From positions 12,410,041-12,474,040 of the forward strand of contig NC_049992.1 of assembly GCF_000003815.2 (NCBI RefSeq): 64,000 nt of DNA, written 5' to 3'. Every line of letters starts with the position of its first letter. Positions within the stretch are counted from its first letter, which is position 1. The stretch is from Branchiostoma floridae (Eukaryota; Chordata; Leptocardii; Amphioxiformes; Branchiostomatidae). Below are positions 27,408-48,100 of the stretch, piece after piece. Below the pieces are notes generated by a model, which was given only the letters and a program-made list of their open reading frames with translations, did no database searches and was not told the origin of the DNA. The position numbers and the translations under genes were made by a program.

Positions 27408-27979
27408 GGACAGCTGCTAATGCTGAAGATCGGAGAATGACTACATAGATAAAAAAAAACAAAAAAACAAACACTGTTAGGTCATTTGGGATTGTAGCAT
27501 GTGAATACTTAGTTAGGTTTAGCTAGCAAGTCCTGATGGTGCATACGGAGGTACCTATCTCCCTTTCAATAGCCCATGGGCCACACAACTTTGTGCAGTT
27601 GTATTACACTGGTCGTGGAGTGTGTTCAACTATCATATTCTAGTAGTATGTACTATTTAAAAAAAAAATCAACCGAAGAAGGACCTCGCCTACCAAAGTG
27701 ACCGTTCTTCTCACTTATCCTCTACAATTACAAAGGTTACGTGTATATGGTAAATGCATTTTTAAAAGTTGTAGAGGATTTAATTTTGCGGTAGCGGGAA
27801 AATCTTCATGTTTTTGTCCCCCCAACGACCTGGAGGTCATAGGACTAGGTAGGTAGATGCTTTTGAGTTCAGCCAATAAAAACCTGAAGACAAAACCATC
27901 ATGCACATTTCTGCATTTGCAGCACTACGTCACTTATTAATCAGGACATTGACACCAGCAATATCAGCCCATACACAGT

Positions 27980-27985
27980 TTTATT
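27980..27985 (-). terminator. Candidate poly(A) signal of PSMC2
   Basis: AATAAA on the minus strand about 305 bases past the PSMC2 stop codon; the first perfect hexamer I found downstream. It would give a 3' UTR of roughly 330 nt. Confidence 0.45.
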
Positions 27986-28289
27986 GTACTCTTGTAACGT
28001 TTGAAAGTTTGAGATTAGTAAGTATGTAAATGCTGAGGGGAAAAAAAAACATTTCAAATGGTCATGAAATGTCCTCAAAGACATAATCTTTACAGTCTGA
28101 TCATAACAATATTTGAATTTCTTTTCTCTAGCCTTAGTTCAAAACATGTACTTTTGTAACCTTGCCATATCACTCACTTGTGACATTGATTGACTGTCAA
28201 TCAAATGAAAGATACCATAGGTGTGGAGCGCTAGAAAGTATCAATTATAATTCTTGCTTTCATGAGAGTACGCAATAACTTTGTGGTAT

Positions 28290-37763
<9,474 letters not shown>

Positions 37764-39125
37764 CCTGGATACGCGTGGAAAAGCAAATTTAGCGAGGAAA
37801 GTCTTCTTTCCGTGATTTTCAAAACAAGTTCTGCGTTATCAAGATGGCTGCTTTACCCACAATGCACTGCGTGTTAATTTCTTTGTGTGTAGATCCTGCA
37901 TAAACCGCAAGAGGCGCCTTTGAACCGCACTGGAATAGGGCTGGGTATCGGTACAGCGTACCGGTACAAAACCGGTTTTTTTTATTGGACCGGTCCAGAA
38001 AAACCGGACCTGAAAAAATTAGAAGAACCGGATGTTGGACCGATTAGAAAATTAACAGATTATTTTATCAGGCATTCACGCGTTTTGGCGCTTGCAGGTG
38101 GAATAAAATAACAAGAGTGAAGTAGAGTAGAGTTTATAGTGATTTCTATCAAGTTTTACATCCAATCGTACAGGCGCAGTTAGCGTTGTAGGATTTTAAG
38201 ACGCCAGTGTGAGTCTAATACTCCACCAAACAGATTTCTCTGTAGTGAAATGGACCATTGGTATGAGTCATACTGAATCCGGTCCAGGTTCAGGTCCGGA
38301 CCTGGACATGAACCGCTGGACCTGAACCGGACCTGGACCTGAATTTTCTGTACCGGTACCCACCCCTACACTGGAACATGTCAAAGGCGCTTAGCATAGC
38401 CAATGAATGATCATGAATATGACATTTACGTCCACTGAATAGTAAAAATTGTCGCGATGACTTCCGATCACTTTCAAAGTACTTGTCAGTACAACCCTGA
38501 TAATTACATCAAAACGTTATTATAGGAAATATCGAGAACAGCGAGACAACACCAAAAAACTAAGGTTTAACGTTATAATGTTTCATTGACGTGTAAGAGG
38601 TCACATACGTTATGACCCTGACCTTGCATACTAACTAGTTTTGTAGACGTGTTCCGGGGTACGGTGCTGGTTTTCAAAGTGTTGCTTAAGGAATCAAGTT
38701 GATCTGTTGGCACATTCAATCACGGGGTTTCAAGATGGAGAGATTATCATGATGGCTAATGATTACAACTACGACTAGTTTCAAATACCCCTCTATTTCG
38801 ATAATGCAGATATTATTCACATCCATGCTAGATATTAACTTCTTTAACGTTACCGTAGTGTTTCATCAAGATTATGTTAGGACCCCTCCGTCAGAATGTG
38901 ACAGTCCAAGGACGTGCGACAAAAGGAGACCTCTAAATACTTTTCACATGACGTAGCTTAAACTTCCATTTTCCATTAATTTGTCGTCACCACCTAGACT
39001 ACTGCAGCACGTCACGTGATATTCCACCCCAGGCTATATAGCCAGTCCCGGAAACCTAGTGTTGACCTATTGGTGTGTGCTTAAGTGACCGCAAGTGCCA
39101 AAATAGAACCATCCTTAAGGGTAGG
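37764..39125. promoter_or_regulatory. Divergent intergenic region between PSMC2 and the SH2D5-like gene
   Basis: The two start codons face away from each other 1.36 kb apart, so both promoters should lie here. AAGATGGCTGC at 37841-37851, about 80 bp upstream of the PSMC2 ATG, resembles a YY1 site of the kind found near housekeeping-gene starts. GGCTATATAGCC at about 39033-39044 contains a TATA-like core about 85 bp upstream of the SH2D5-like ATG. A hAT-type MITE occupies the PSMC2-proximal half. Transcription starts cannot be read from the sequence. Confidence 0.45.
37936..38368. mobile_element. 433-bp hAT-type MITE with 8-bp target-site duplication
   Basis: The left end TAGGGCTGGGTATCGGTAC and the reverse complement of the right end TAGGGGTGGGTACCGGTAC differ at two positions. 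CACTGGAA flanks both sides exactly (37928-37935 and 38369-38376). An 8-bp duplication and TAGGG-type ends are characteristic of hAT transposons. The interior is rich in GGACCTG/CCGGTTC words and encodes nothing. It sits about 170 bp upstream of the PSMC2 start codon. Confidence 0.85.
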
Positions 39126-42100
39126 ATGTTTCCTCTGAAAACTCAAAACGGAGGGCGGAGTGGCGACCGCTCGCAGAGAGGGGACTCAGACAGAGAAGCG
39201 TTATTGGGAGCGTCTGGGAGTGACGTGTCCAACTTAACGGTGGACCTAAACCTTTTCGGACAGCCCAAGATACAGGGACGAAGTCACCACAGAGGTGCGA
39301 CAGCCACAATGGCCGGGCAAGAAAATGTGAGAGGGAAGACTTTATCACGTTTGTGTCAGGTAAGCGCTCTACTACTCGTGCAGCCTATAGAATTTTCAAG
39401 AGAAAGTTAATATAGACGAAAAAAAAACACAAGCATAGATTTCCTTCGAAAAGCTTCCAAATCTTCCTTGCTCGATACTCTAGACAATAACGTTTCGATT
39501 ACAGTTGCAATAAACATTATATACATACAGGTGGATGTTTAGGTGATATTCTGCTATAAAAACGAACGATATTCTCTTCTTATTTTCCGTTGTCCTTTCA
39601 AGATTATTTTTCGTCTAAGATTAAGAAAGTCGACGCCGTCACCATAGGCCACCTCATCCCTCGGCCCGAAGGTTGACTTTTCTCAGGGCAGTGAAAGTTT
39701 TCCACGCACGCGGATGACTCACTTTCACCGCTCTGTTGTTTGCTTAGCTCTCCTCGCGACGGGGAGGCGGCGTAGGCAAGAATTCTTTCATCAGAGCGCG
39801 AATAGAAAGGTCTTCTTGTCAAAAGAAGAAAAATAGCTGACTGCAAAAATCTGCAGTAGACTTGGATGAAAATTGCAACGAAGACTGCATGTTTCAATCA
39901 GTAGAGAGAGATAAGAGTTCACATTGTCAATACTTACACTGGATAAACATTTATTGATGAGAATAAATTACTAATGAACGCTGCGGATTAGCGGAAAACA
40001 TACAAATGATGCTGCCCACTGCTAGTAGTGTGCTAATGAAGCTTAGAAGCAATCTGCCGACTAAATCACCTCTCGATTGCGAGTATCGGTTTCAAATGAA
40101 ACTTTGTGTTCCTTGAAACTATTTTGTTAGCAACATTTTGGAATGAGAATATAGGACAGAACTTGATAATCATTACGTTTGAAAAACAAAAGTAGAATAT
40201 AAAATGTTATTGTTTCAACGGAATAGGGAAATATTATCTCCCCATATTCTTCATACTATAACCATATACATATTGGATTCATACATAGAAATCTGCTGCT
40301 GTGCATACTAATCAAGATGCCTGTGTTTACTTCTTTACATGTACAATTTGTAGGTAGTGAGTGACGGCTATGAAAATATCTATAGCTACTTGTCTGAACC
40401 ATATGCATGAGTTGCATTTTCCCCTTTTAAGTACCTGAAGTCCTGTCGTGTTCTAAGTGTGTTTTTGTTTTGTTATTTACCTAGTATATCGGCTCTTTCT
40501 CGGTGACACATACGAACAAAGTTGCCAGGGCAGATTTCGTCAGAAAACAACTTCAGGCAATCGAGGTGAGTATTATTTGGACAGAAAACATAATAAAGAT
40601 GTGCTATACTTTATAGAATGCCCCTTTGCAACCAAGTAGTAAAGGTTTGGCCCTATGAGTGGCAAGCTGCGTGTTATCAATATAATGTTTTGTAATATGT
40701 ATTTTTGTTATGATTTTTCAGTATTCATTTGAAGGATTGTCAGAAATACTGACTGATCAGAAAACCTCACAATTGTCCATCCCAACATCTGTTAGGAGAT
40801 TATCATGACAACGGTTTACGAGGTACAAACAATCTGGTGGTCTACATTTTATTACGTGAATACCGGTGACGTTATTTCCCAGCTGAGAACAATAGAGAAG
40901 AAGGGGGGGGGGCTGAGGCCTTGTTGGTCATTGATGGTCATCCATGCACAAAAAAGCACGATGAACATCGAGATTTCATGTTCAAATTGCTTAGATTAAT
41001 TAGATAACAGGGAACTAAAAAGGGCACTGACCGAAACGTCGCACACAGTAACTTCCATTGTGGCAATATCGTTTGGTACATGGTAGAAGTCAGTTTTCCG
41101 GTGTAAGGCCAATGATGAAGTTCACGGTTCCAGTCGTGTACCAGACATGGAATATGAATGTGGTGCAGTGATGGTTGAGAACGTGTTATGCAACTATGTA
41201 GGTACAATATGAGTCAGAACAGCAAGTTTGAGAAAACTTCCGACGATGTCTAGCTGCAAAAGTATGTGGCCTTCAATTCTAAATAAATAAATTATCCGTC
41301 CGTTTCAGCCTTCTGCATTCCTCTTTTTCGTTGGTCGATGTATAATTATAGTAGTTGTTGATGTGTCTATTTTTACCCAATGCTCTCACGATCATTTTGT
41401 TGTTAAAAAATGAATATGTAGCCTTGTCCATCACCTATCATCAATCACTACACCAACCAACCAACCAACCAATCAATCAATCCATTGCTCGAGAAACTTA
41501 AAACGCCATGATTCAATCAAATGCCAAAATTGAAAACTTGACAAAAATCTCTGATGCCTGTTGCATTCTTATGTTTTAGAGGAAGGAAGAGTCTGAATTT
41601 CAATAATATATTTTTTGACTGATCACCCCCTTCTAAAGCTTAAGTGGACTTGCCCTAATACAACATGCACCATTTGCTACGCAGCTGTTGATCTTGCCAT
41701 GCACACAAAAATGTTCATCCCCGTCCAATCTTAAACACGGGGCGAGTAGCTTTAGTAGAATGGAACATTGGCTACTTTGAGATATGATTACAGGGCGGAC
41801 TGGGAGGGAAAAAGGAAGTATTGAACCCAGGGGTCACGGAGGTTACGACACGGGCGTGTTTATTTCCTCTGTCCACATGTGAAAGAGTGCGCCTAGTGTG
41901 AAGTCATGTCTGAGTACACACGTCTTTAGGAAGTGCCGCGCGCTTTCATTCTGGTCGCGTAGTGCGTCTGACTCTGAGGAGTCTCTGCTCAGCAATCTCC
42001 AAGCAGATGTATGGTTAATGTTGGAGACGTAGAGTCGATCTGATTTGATTTATCGCTTACCGCTTACCGGTCCCTTGACCGGGGGTGGTCGTGGGGGCAC

Positions 42101-45100
42101 TTAGCAGCTGAGCACACCTCCCTCCATCTCACCCTGTCGTGGGCCAGAGCTTGGGTTTCGGCAAGGGTCATTCCCGTCCACTCTTTGATGTTATCATCCC
42201 ACTTCTTTCTCTGTCTGCCTCGTCTTCTTTTCCCTTTGACTGTTCCTTGCAGGATGACCTTAGAGAGGCCTTTGCTTCTTGTCACGTGACCGTACCACCT
42301 TAGTTTCCTTTTTATGACAATACTAAGAAGGTCCTCTAGGTGGTCTGTTCCCATAGCTTGTCTGATAGTGTTCCTGACTTCTGTGTTGGTGATGTGGTCA
42401 CGGTAAGTTAGATTTAGCAATATTCTATAGCATCTCATCTCTACTGCCAAGATTCTCCTTTGCAGCTCGGCTGTTAAGGTCCAAGACTCGCACGCGTATA
42501 GAAAGATTGAGATGACCAGTGCCCGCAGTAGCCTCACCTTGGACTTCAGACTAATGTTCCTGTCCCTCCAGATGGGTCTCAGCCTTGCCATGGCTGCTGA
42601 GGTCTGTGCTGCTCTGGATGTGACTTCTGCCTTTGAGCCTTCCTTACTAATTATGGAGCCAAGGTACTTAAACTGATCTACTGTCTGAAGTTCTTCCTGG
42701 TTCACTACTATCTTGGTTGTAATTGGCTTAATGCTGTTTGTCATCAGTTTTGTCTTTTCTGCGCTGATCTCCATCCCATATCTCCTGGATGTAGTGTCCA
42801 GTGCACTTACTAGGTTGGCCAGTTCTGTTTCTCCTCCTGCCAGCCCATCTATATCATCCGCAAAGCGTAGGTTGGTTATGTTCCTTCCCCCAATGCTGAC
42901 TGTGCCTTGGTGGTTGTCTAGGGCATCTGTCATAATTTGTTCAAGGTAGATGTTGAAAAGGGTAGGGGATAGTAGGCATCCTTGCCTTACACCAACAGTT
43001 GTCCTGAACCACTCGCCTACTGTGCCCTGTACAAGAACTGCGCTGCTAGACTTGTCGTACAGCTGTTGGATGCAGTTGGTCAACTTGGGACCCATGTTGT
43101 ATCTCTTCATTGTTGCCCATAAAGCATCATGCCAAACCCGGTCAAATGCCTTTTTATAGTCCACGAATACATGATACAGACTTTGCTGGTGTTGGCGGTA
43201 CTTCTCATCGAGGATTCTTAGGTTGAAGATCTGTTCTGTGGTGCTACGTCCACTACGGAAGCCTGCTTGCTCTTCGGCAATGACCTCTTCCGCCTGAGGT
43301 TTCAGTCTACTCAGGATGACTTTCAGCATCACCTTACTGGCATGGCTGATCAGGCTAATTGTTCTGTAATTCTGGCAAAGTTGAAGGTTCCCTTTCTTTG
43401 GTAGGGTTATAATAAGTGACTGTGTCCATGGTGTTGGCCAGTTCCCAGTTTCCCATATCTTATTACACATCTTAGTCAGTAGGTCGATTGTAGTCTCACC
43501 GCCATTCTTGATGAGTTCGGCAGGGACGTTGTCAGCACCGGGAGCTTTCCCATTCTTCAGGGACTTTACAGCTGCCTCAACTTCTTGTTTCAGGATGGGA
43601 AAGTTGTCGTCTTTTGTGGGTTCATTGGTCAAGAGTACCTCTGGGTCGCCACTAGACTGGTGGTTGTAAAGTTCCTTGCAGTACTCGGTCCACCTGGCCG
43701 TTATCTCCTGCTTCTCTGCAAGGCTTTTACCCTCTCTGCTTTGGATGGTAGTGCTGGAGCCTGACTGTTTCTTTTGTGTGAGGTTTTTGACAATTTGGAA
43801 TGCCTGTCTGCTGTTGTTTGCTCTCAGATTCCCTTCTATCTCGGCACATTGTTGTTCTATCCACTCTTCTTTTGCTTTCTTTATGTCTTTCCTGATCTTC
43901 TTGTTGATCTCCCTGTATTCTGCTGACCTCGCAGTGTGTCTTACCTTCTTCAGTTCCCTGCGAGTATCACACATCGCCAGGATATCATCTTTCATCCATG
44001 ATTTATTTTTGCGCCGGAGGGGGCCTATGGTTTTCTTTGCTGTATCCACCATTGCCTTGTTGAAGGCGTTAGTCAAGACTTCTACATCCTCCTCTACTGC
44101 TAGTAAGGGAGCGAATTCCCACCTATGTCGCTTGGAAAGTCTTACATACGGCTGGGTCCTTCAGTTTCTCCAGGTCGAATTTAAGTCTAGTGTACTGAGG
44201 CTTCCTAGATCTCTTGAGTCTGATCTGGAAGTTCATAATGACGAGGTCGTGGTCGCTTCCCACATCCGCACCGGGGAACGTCCTTGTTTTTGCTCTGTTG
44301 ATACTTGTACGGAAGCGGTTTTGTACCAGGATGTAGTCAAGCTGGTGTTTACTGCCGTTTGGTGCGTGCCATGTCCAGCACCGTGATGGCTTGTGTTTTC
44401 CCAGGGTATTTGCTAATACTAGGTTGTTTTCGCTGGCAAACTCAAGTAGCCGTCTTCCTCTGTCATTGGTGGTCCCATTACAGGACGGACCACAGTGCTC
44501 GCCCCAGTCCTTTTGCGCGTCGACTCCAACTTTGGCGTTCCAATCGCCTTGTACAATGAGGATATCTTTCTTGTTGACTTCCCTTATGGTGTCCTGTAGT
44601 TTTGTGTAGAATTCTTCAATCTGTTCCTCGTCGTAGTCAGAGGTAGGTGCATAAACTTGGATCACAGTTATATTGAAGGGTGATGCCCTCAGTCTGATGG
44701 AGATAAGTCTACTGGATATAGTGCGGCATCCCATTACTGATCCCTTGATGGAGCTGTTCACAAGAAATCCTACTCCGTTCGCATGCCTGGCTTGTTCGCC
44801 ACTGTAGTAAAGTACGTGACCCTCCTCCGTTTGGAATTCTCCAAAGTTTTTCCATCTTACTTCACTAAGGCCTACAAGTTGCCACGTGTAATGACTGAGC
44901 TCATACGTCAGTTCCTTTAGTTTCCCTACTTGTGCAAGTGTCCGCACGTTCCATGTGGCAATGGCAATGTTGTCTCTTCCTCGGATTCTGTTCTGCATGC
45001 CCTCATCAGTAGTGCACTTTACACCTCCGTCCTGATGTGCGGCGGTAGGCGCGGTCCTTGTTGACCCGGGCGCCGACCGAACCGGTGTGGAATTTGGTTG

Positions 45101-48100
45101 GGTGCTCATTCATGCAAGTGTGTCTTGGGCAGTTGGCCTGGTGGTGCCCATCTCCTCTCCAGGCCTGACCACAGCCGACATCCTCCTGCTTGGTGGCTCG
45201 CCCTGGTCACGGACACGTGGCCGTTACTTCCTGTCGATGGAAGCCTCCGCCCTGACCGTTGACCTCATCTTGGAGGTTCTTTCGCTCGACGGTGCCGTGT
45301 CAACACCGCCCCCTCACGTCGTTTAGCCGGCCAGCTGAGGCCGTTGCCCGGGGGTTGGCACGAGGAGCCAGACGTGAGAGGCTTTGGGAGATGGGTGGGA
45401 CCAGTGTGCTCAGCCACTCTATGGAGACAAGAGTGTGGCGGGTGGAACCAGTGTGCTCAGCCACTCTATGAAGACAAGAGCGCAGCTGCTAAGCTACACT
45501 ACCCAGAGCCCCCTAAACCCACCTTGATTTATACAACTGTATAAAAAGAAAAACAGCCAGGGCTACCGACCAACTAGAGCGATTGTTAATGGCTAGCTTT
45601 TGTAACAAAATATACAGTAAACGGTTACAATGCGTTCAAAGATACATGAAGTTTGTTTTTACGTGATTAAGATAGGCAAGGTTATGCCAAGTACAAGGTT
45701 ATGCCAAGGAGGTTATGTGAACAGTGCCAAGCAGGAAATTACTGAAGATACGGAGATAACTAGTCGTTATTGTGGTAATGAATCTGTTTCAATGATAATT
45801 CCATGCCATGATGATAACAGAAAGCTCTAAAAAAAGAGGTTAAAAAAGATACTTGTTTTTATTGTGTGTGTGTGTACATTTGTCAACAATGAATATGACT
45901 ATTTACCTCATACTCCTTGTCCCTCCAGCAGGTGGAGAAAACCCAGCCTGTGCTGTTGGTGCTGACGCTGTCAGGGGTGAGGGTGTGCAGTCCAGATGGG
46001 AAGGTAAGAGTCATATAGTAGGTTTGTCGCACTTCGTTTGAAACGTGTTTTATTCCCAAACGCGTACGATTTCCCCATTCCAAAACGGACTCTATCCCAA
46101 AACGTGCATCATTCCCAAACGTGTTGTCTCCCCCAAAACATGCAAATTTCCATTAATTTCTGCTGCCTTGCCAAAGGCGACCTTTTTGTGTGTCTACCTG
46201 TCTCCTGATCCAAATGTCGATTGAAGAGACGTTTTCTCTACCCATATGTAGACTGCCCACATGGACCACAGCCTGAAGCGGATTTCCTACTGCACGTGTT
46301 ACCCCGAGGAGCGGCAGTTCGCCTTCGTGGCCAGGAACCCGGGACAACTCTTCAACGACCAGTATTGCCACGTCTTCATCACCAGGGCACAGAAAGAGGT
46401 GCTGTATTTCTTGGCGTATTCCAAACCTCCTAAATGTTTTATCTCTCCAGAGAGCCAGCTCAAATCATTGTATGGAAGGGGTTGGGGGGGGGGGGGGTCC
46501 AGTACACTAGCTATAGATGCAAAAGATGTGACAGGTCGTTCACTGTAACATGACATAATCAGCTGCTTTGCCGCGTTCCTGCGAAGCTGATGTGTTAAGA
46601 CGAAGGACAGTTATACAGATATCCATTTTTCTATTTATTTATTTATGCTTTCATTTATTCATTCGTTCTCTTACACTCACTCATGCAGTTGTTCATTTTC
46701 TTGTATATTCGCTTATTGGTTTTCATTCGGTTATTCATAGTACTAACAGGAACATGGAACATATCATGGCTCTTTTTTGGTCGACTATATAATTAGGTAC
46801 TTTCTAACGAAGTCTAATTTCTTATGCTTTGTGTGGTCTGTCTTTAGTCATACTTGTATGTTTTTGATGATTATCCATTGCAAATTCAAGGATAATACAA
46901 ATTCATTTTATAGGTATATCAGTAGAGCGCGCAGCCACGCCGTCAACAAACCGTTGTACTTAAAAGTAGTACGTTTATCTTGTTGTATTGGCTGAGTATT
47001 GGAATATATGATAGCTCTACAATATTTCTCAACAATCGCTTGTACCCTTACATGAACCCCTTAGGCTGAAGAGTTGAACGTGATAATCGGGGAAGCCTTC
47101 AAGGTGGCGTTCAGCCAACAGAGCGAGGCGGGGAAACAGGAGACCTTCAACCAGCTGGTGTTCGAGCGGCAGCAGGAGTTCGAGGGGCGGTTCATTCACT
47201 CCAGGTACAGCGTCAACAACAAGAAAGCCACTAAGGAACAAGAACCAGCTAAGCGCAACTGGGTGAGTAGCTTTTTCGTTTTTCAAACTCACTTTTACGG
47301 CATTTCTCTGTAGATGTTGTTACAAGACCTTCCCAACAGAAAAGAAACTCAGATGAAACGTAAGAAAGTATTTAGCAAAGCATATTTTCACGTCCGACTG
47401 CAGCTGCTTTTGCTACTCGTGTCCAAACAACATTGAACTCTACCGAAAGATATACGTTAGCATTTAGAATAGAAACGCTACACTACTACATCAACAACTT
47501 GCAAACTTTGCGCATGAAAATGTCGTAGTGATTGGCCTTTCCCTTGTATGAAATCTTTTTAGATATTCATTCTTTTCTTTATTGTTTTATATTCAGTTTG
47601 GCCGGTCCAAACGCCGAGCACCAAGCCCTCCCCGCGCTACGTCACCAGTGGCCACCATTTCACCAACGTTCGGCGAGATACAGGTCTCGGTAAAGGCTTT
47701 CAATCGCATTTGTTTGTTTTATTAAAATAAAAAGTAAATCTCCATTAGTGTTACACGAATTTAACACTATATATATATATTCTTCCTTGAGTCTGCTTAT
47801 ATTGAATACAAAATTACATGTAAAATGTTTAATGAAATGTTTTAAGAACAAACCTTATACAATTGGCAGACATGTTTCTAAATTAAACATACATGTAACC
47901 TCAAATGTGGTGAACTTAAAAGTTACTTTCTCATTGATCACTCAGCATCTCTAATAACACTTAACAGTGCATACGATACTGCCAATTCTTAATCTGTAAC
48001 TAGCTAGTGAGCATAAGTCGTCCATTTATTTGAAACAATAGCAGAAACCATTTTTTGGGAATCAAAATGCCATCACCTCTATGCTTGTATAACATTATTC

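Larger units (their letters stand above)
15675..27978. other. Long non-coding tract between the Kelch-like gene and PSMC2
   Basis: AT-rich sequence with no supported gene. Open stretches at 18539-19006 and 25036-25440 are the longest but show no domain, no family resemblance and no exon partners. A (GAT)n microsatellite lies at about 16612-16627. The foldback elements at 19.3-19.7 kb and a LINE fragment at 27.3 kb are listed separately. The 3' UTR of the Kelch-like gene and distal regulatory sequence for either neighbour may lie here, but nothing shows them directly. Confidence 0.6.
42054..45523 (-). mobile_element. Near-complete RTE-type LINE inserted antisense in intron 2 of the SH2D5-like gene
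   Basis: The element is 3470 bp and is flanked by an exact 9-bp repeat TTGATTTAT (42045-42053 and 45524-45532). On the minus strand it has a ~414-bp 5' leader, an APE-type endonuclease frame and a reverse-transcriptase frame. It has almost no 3' UTR: the stop codon lies in a short CGGTAAG tandem tail. The size, lack of an ORF1 and the short repeat tail fit the RTE clade. The leader has a 47-bp unit present twice (about 45395-45485, landmark CCAGTGTGCTCAGCCACT). Confidence 0.85.

Noticed and set aside
39075-39125. 17-codon extension of SH2D5-like exon 1
   Set aside because: It begins with GTG, not ATG; ATG 39126 is the first proper start in that frame.
43676-44386. 236-codon frame on the + strand
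   Set aside because: Antisense to the LINE endonuclease/RT region; no domain of its own.
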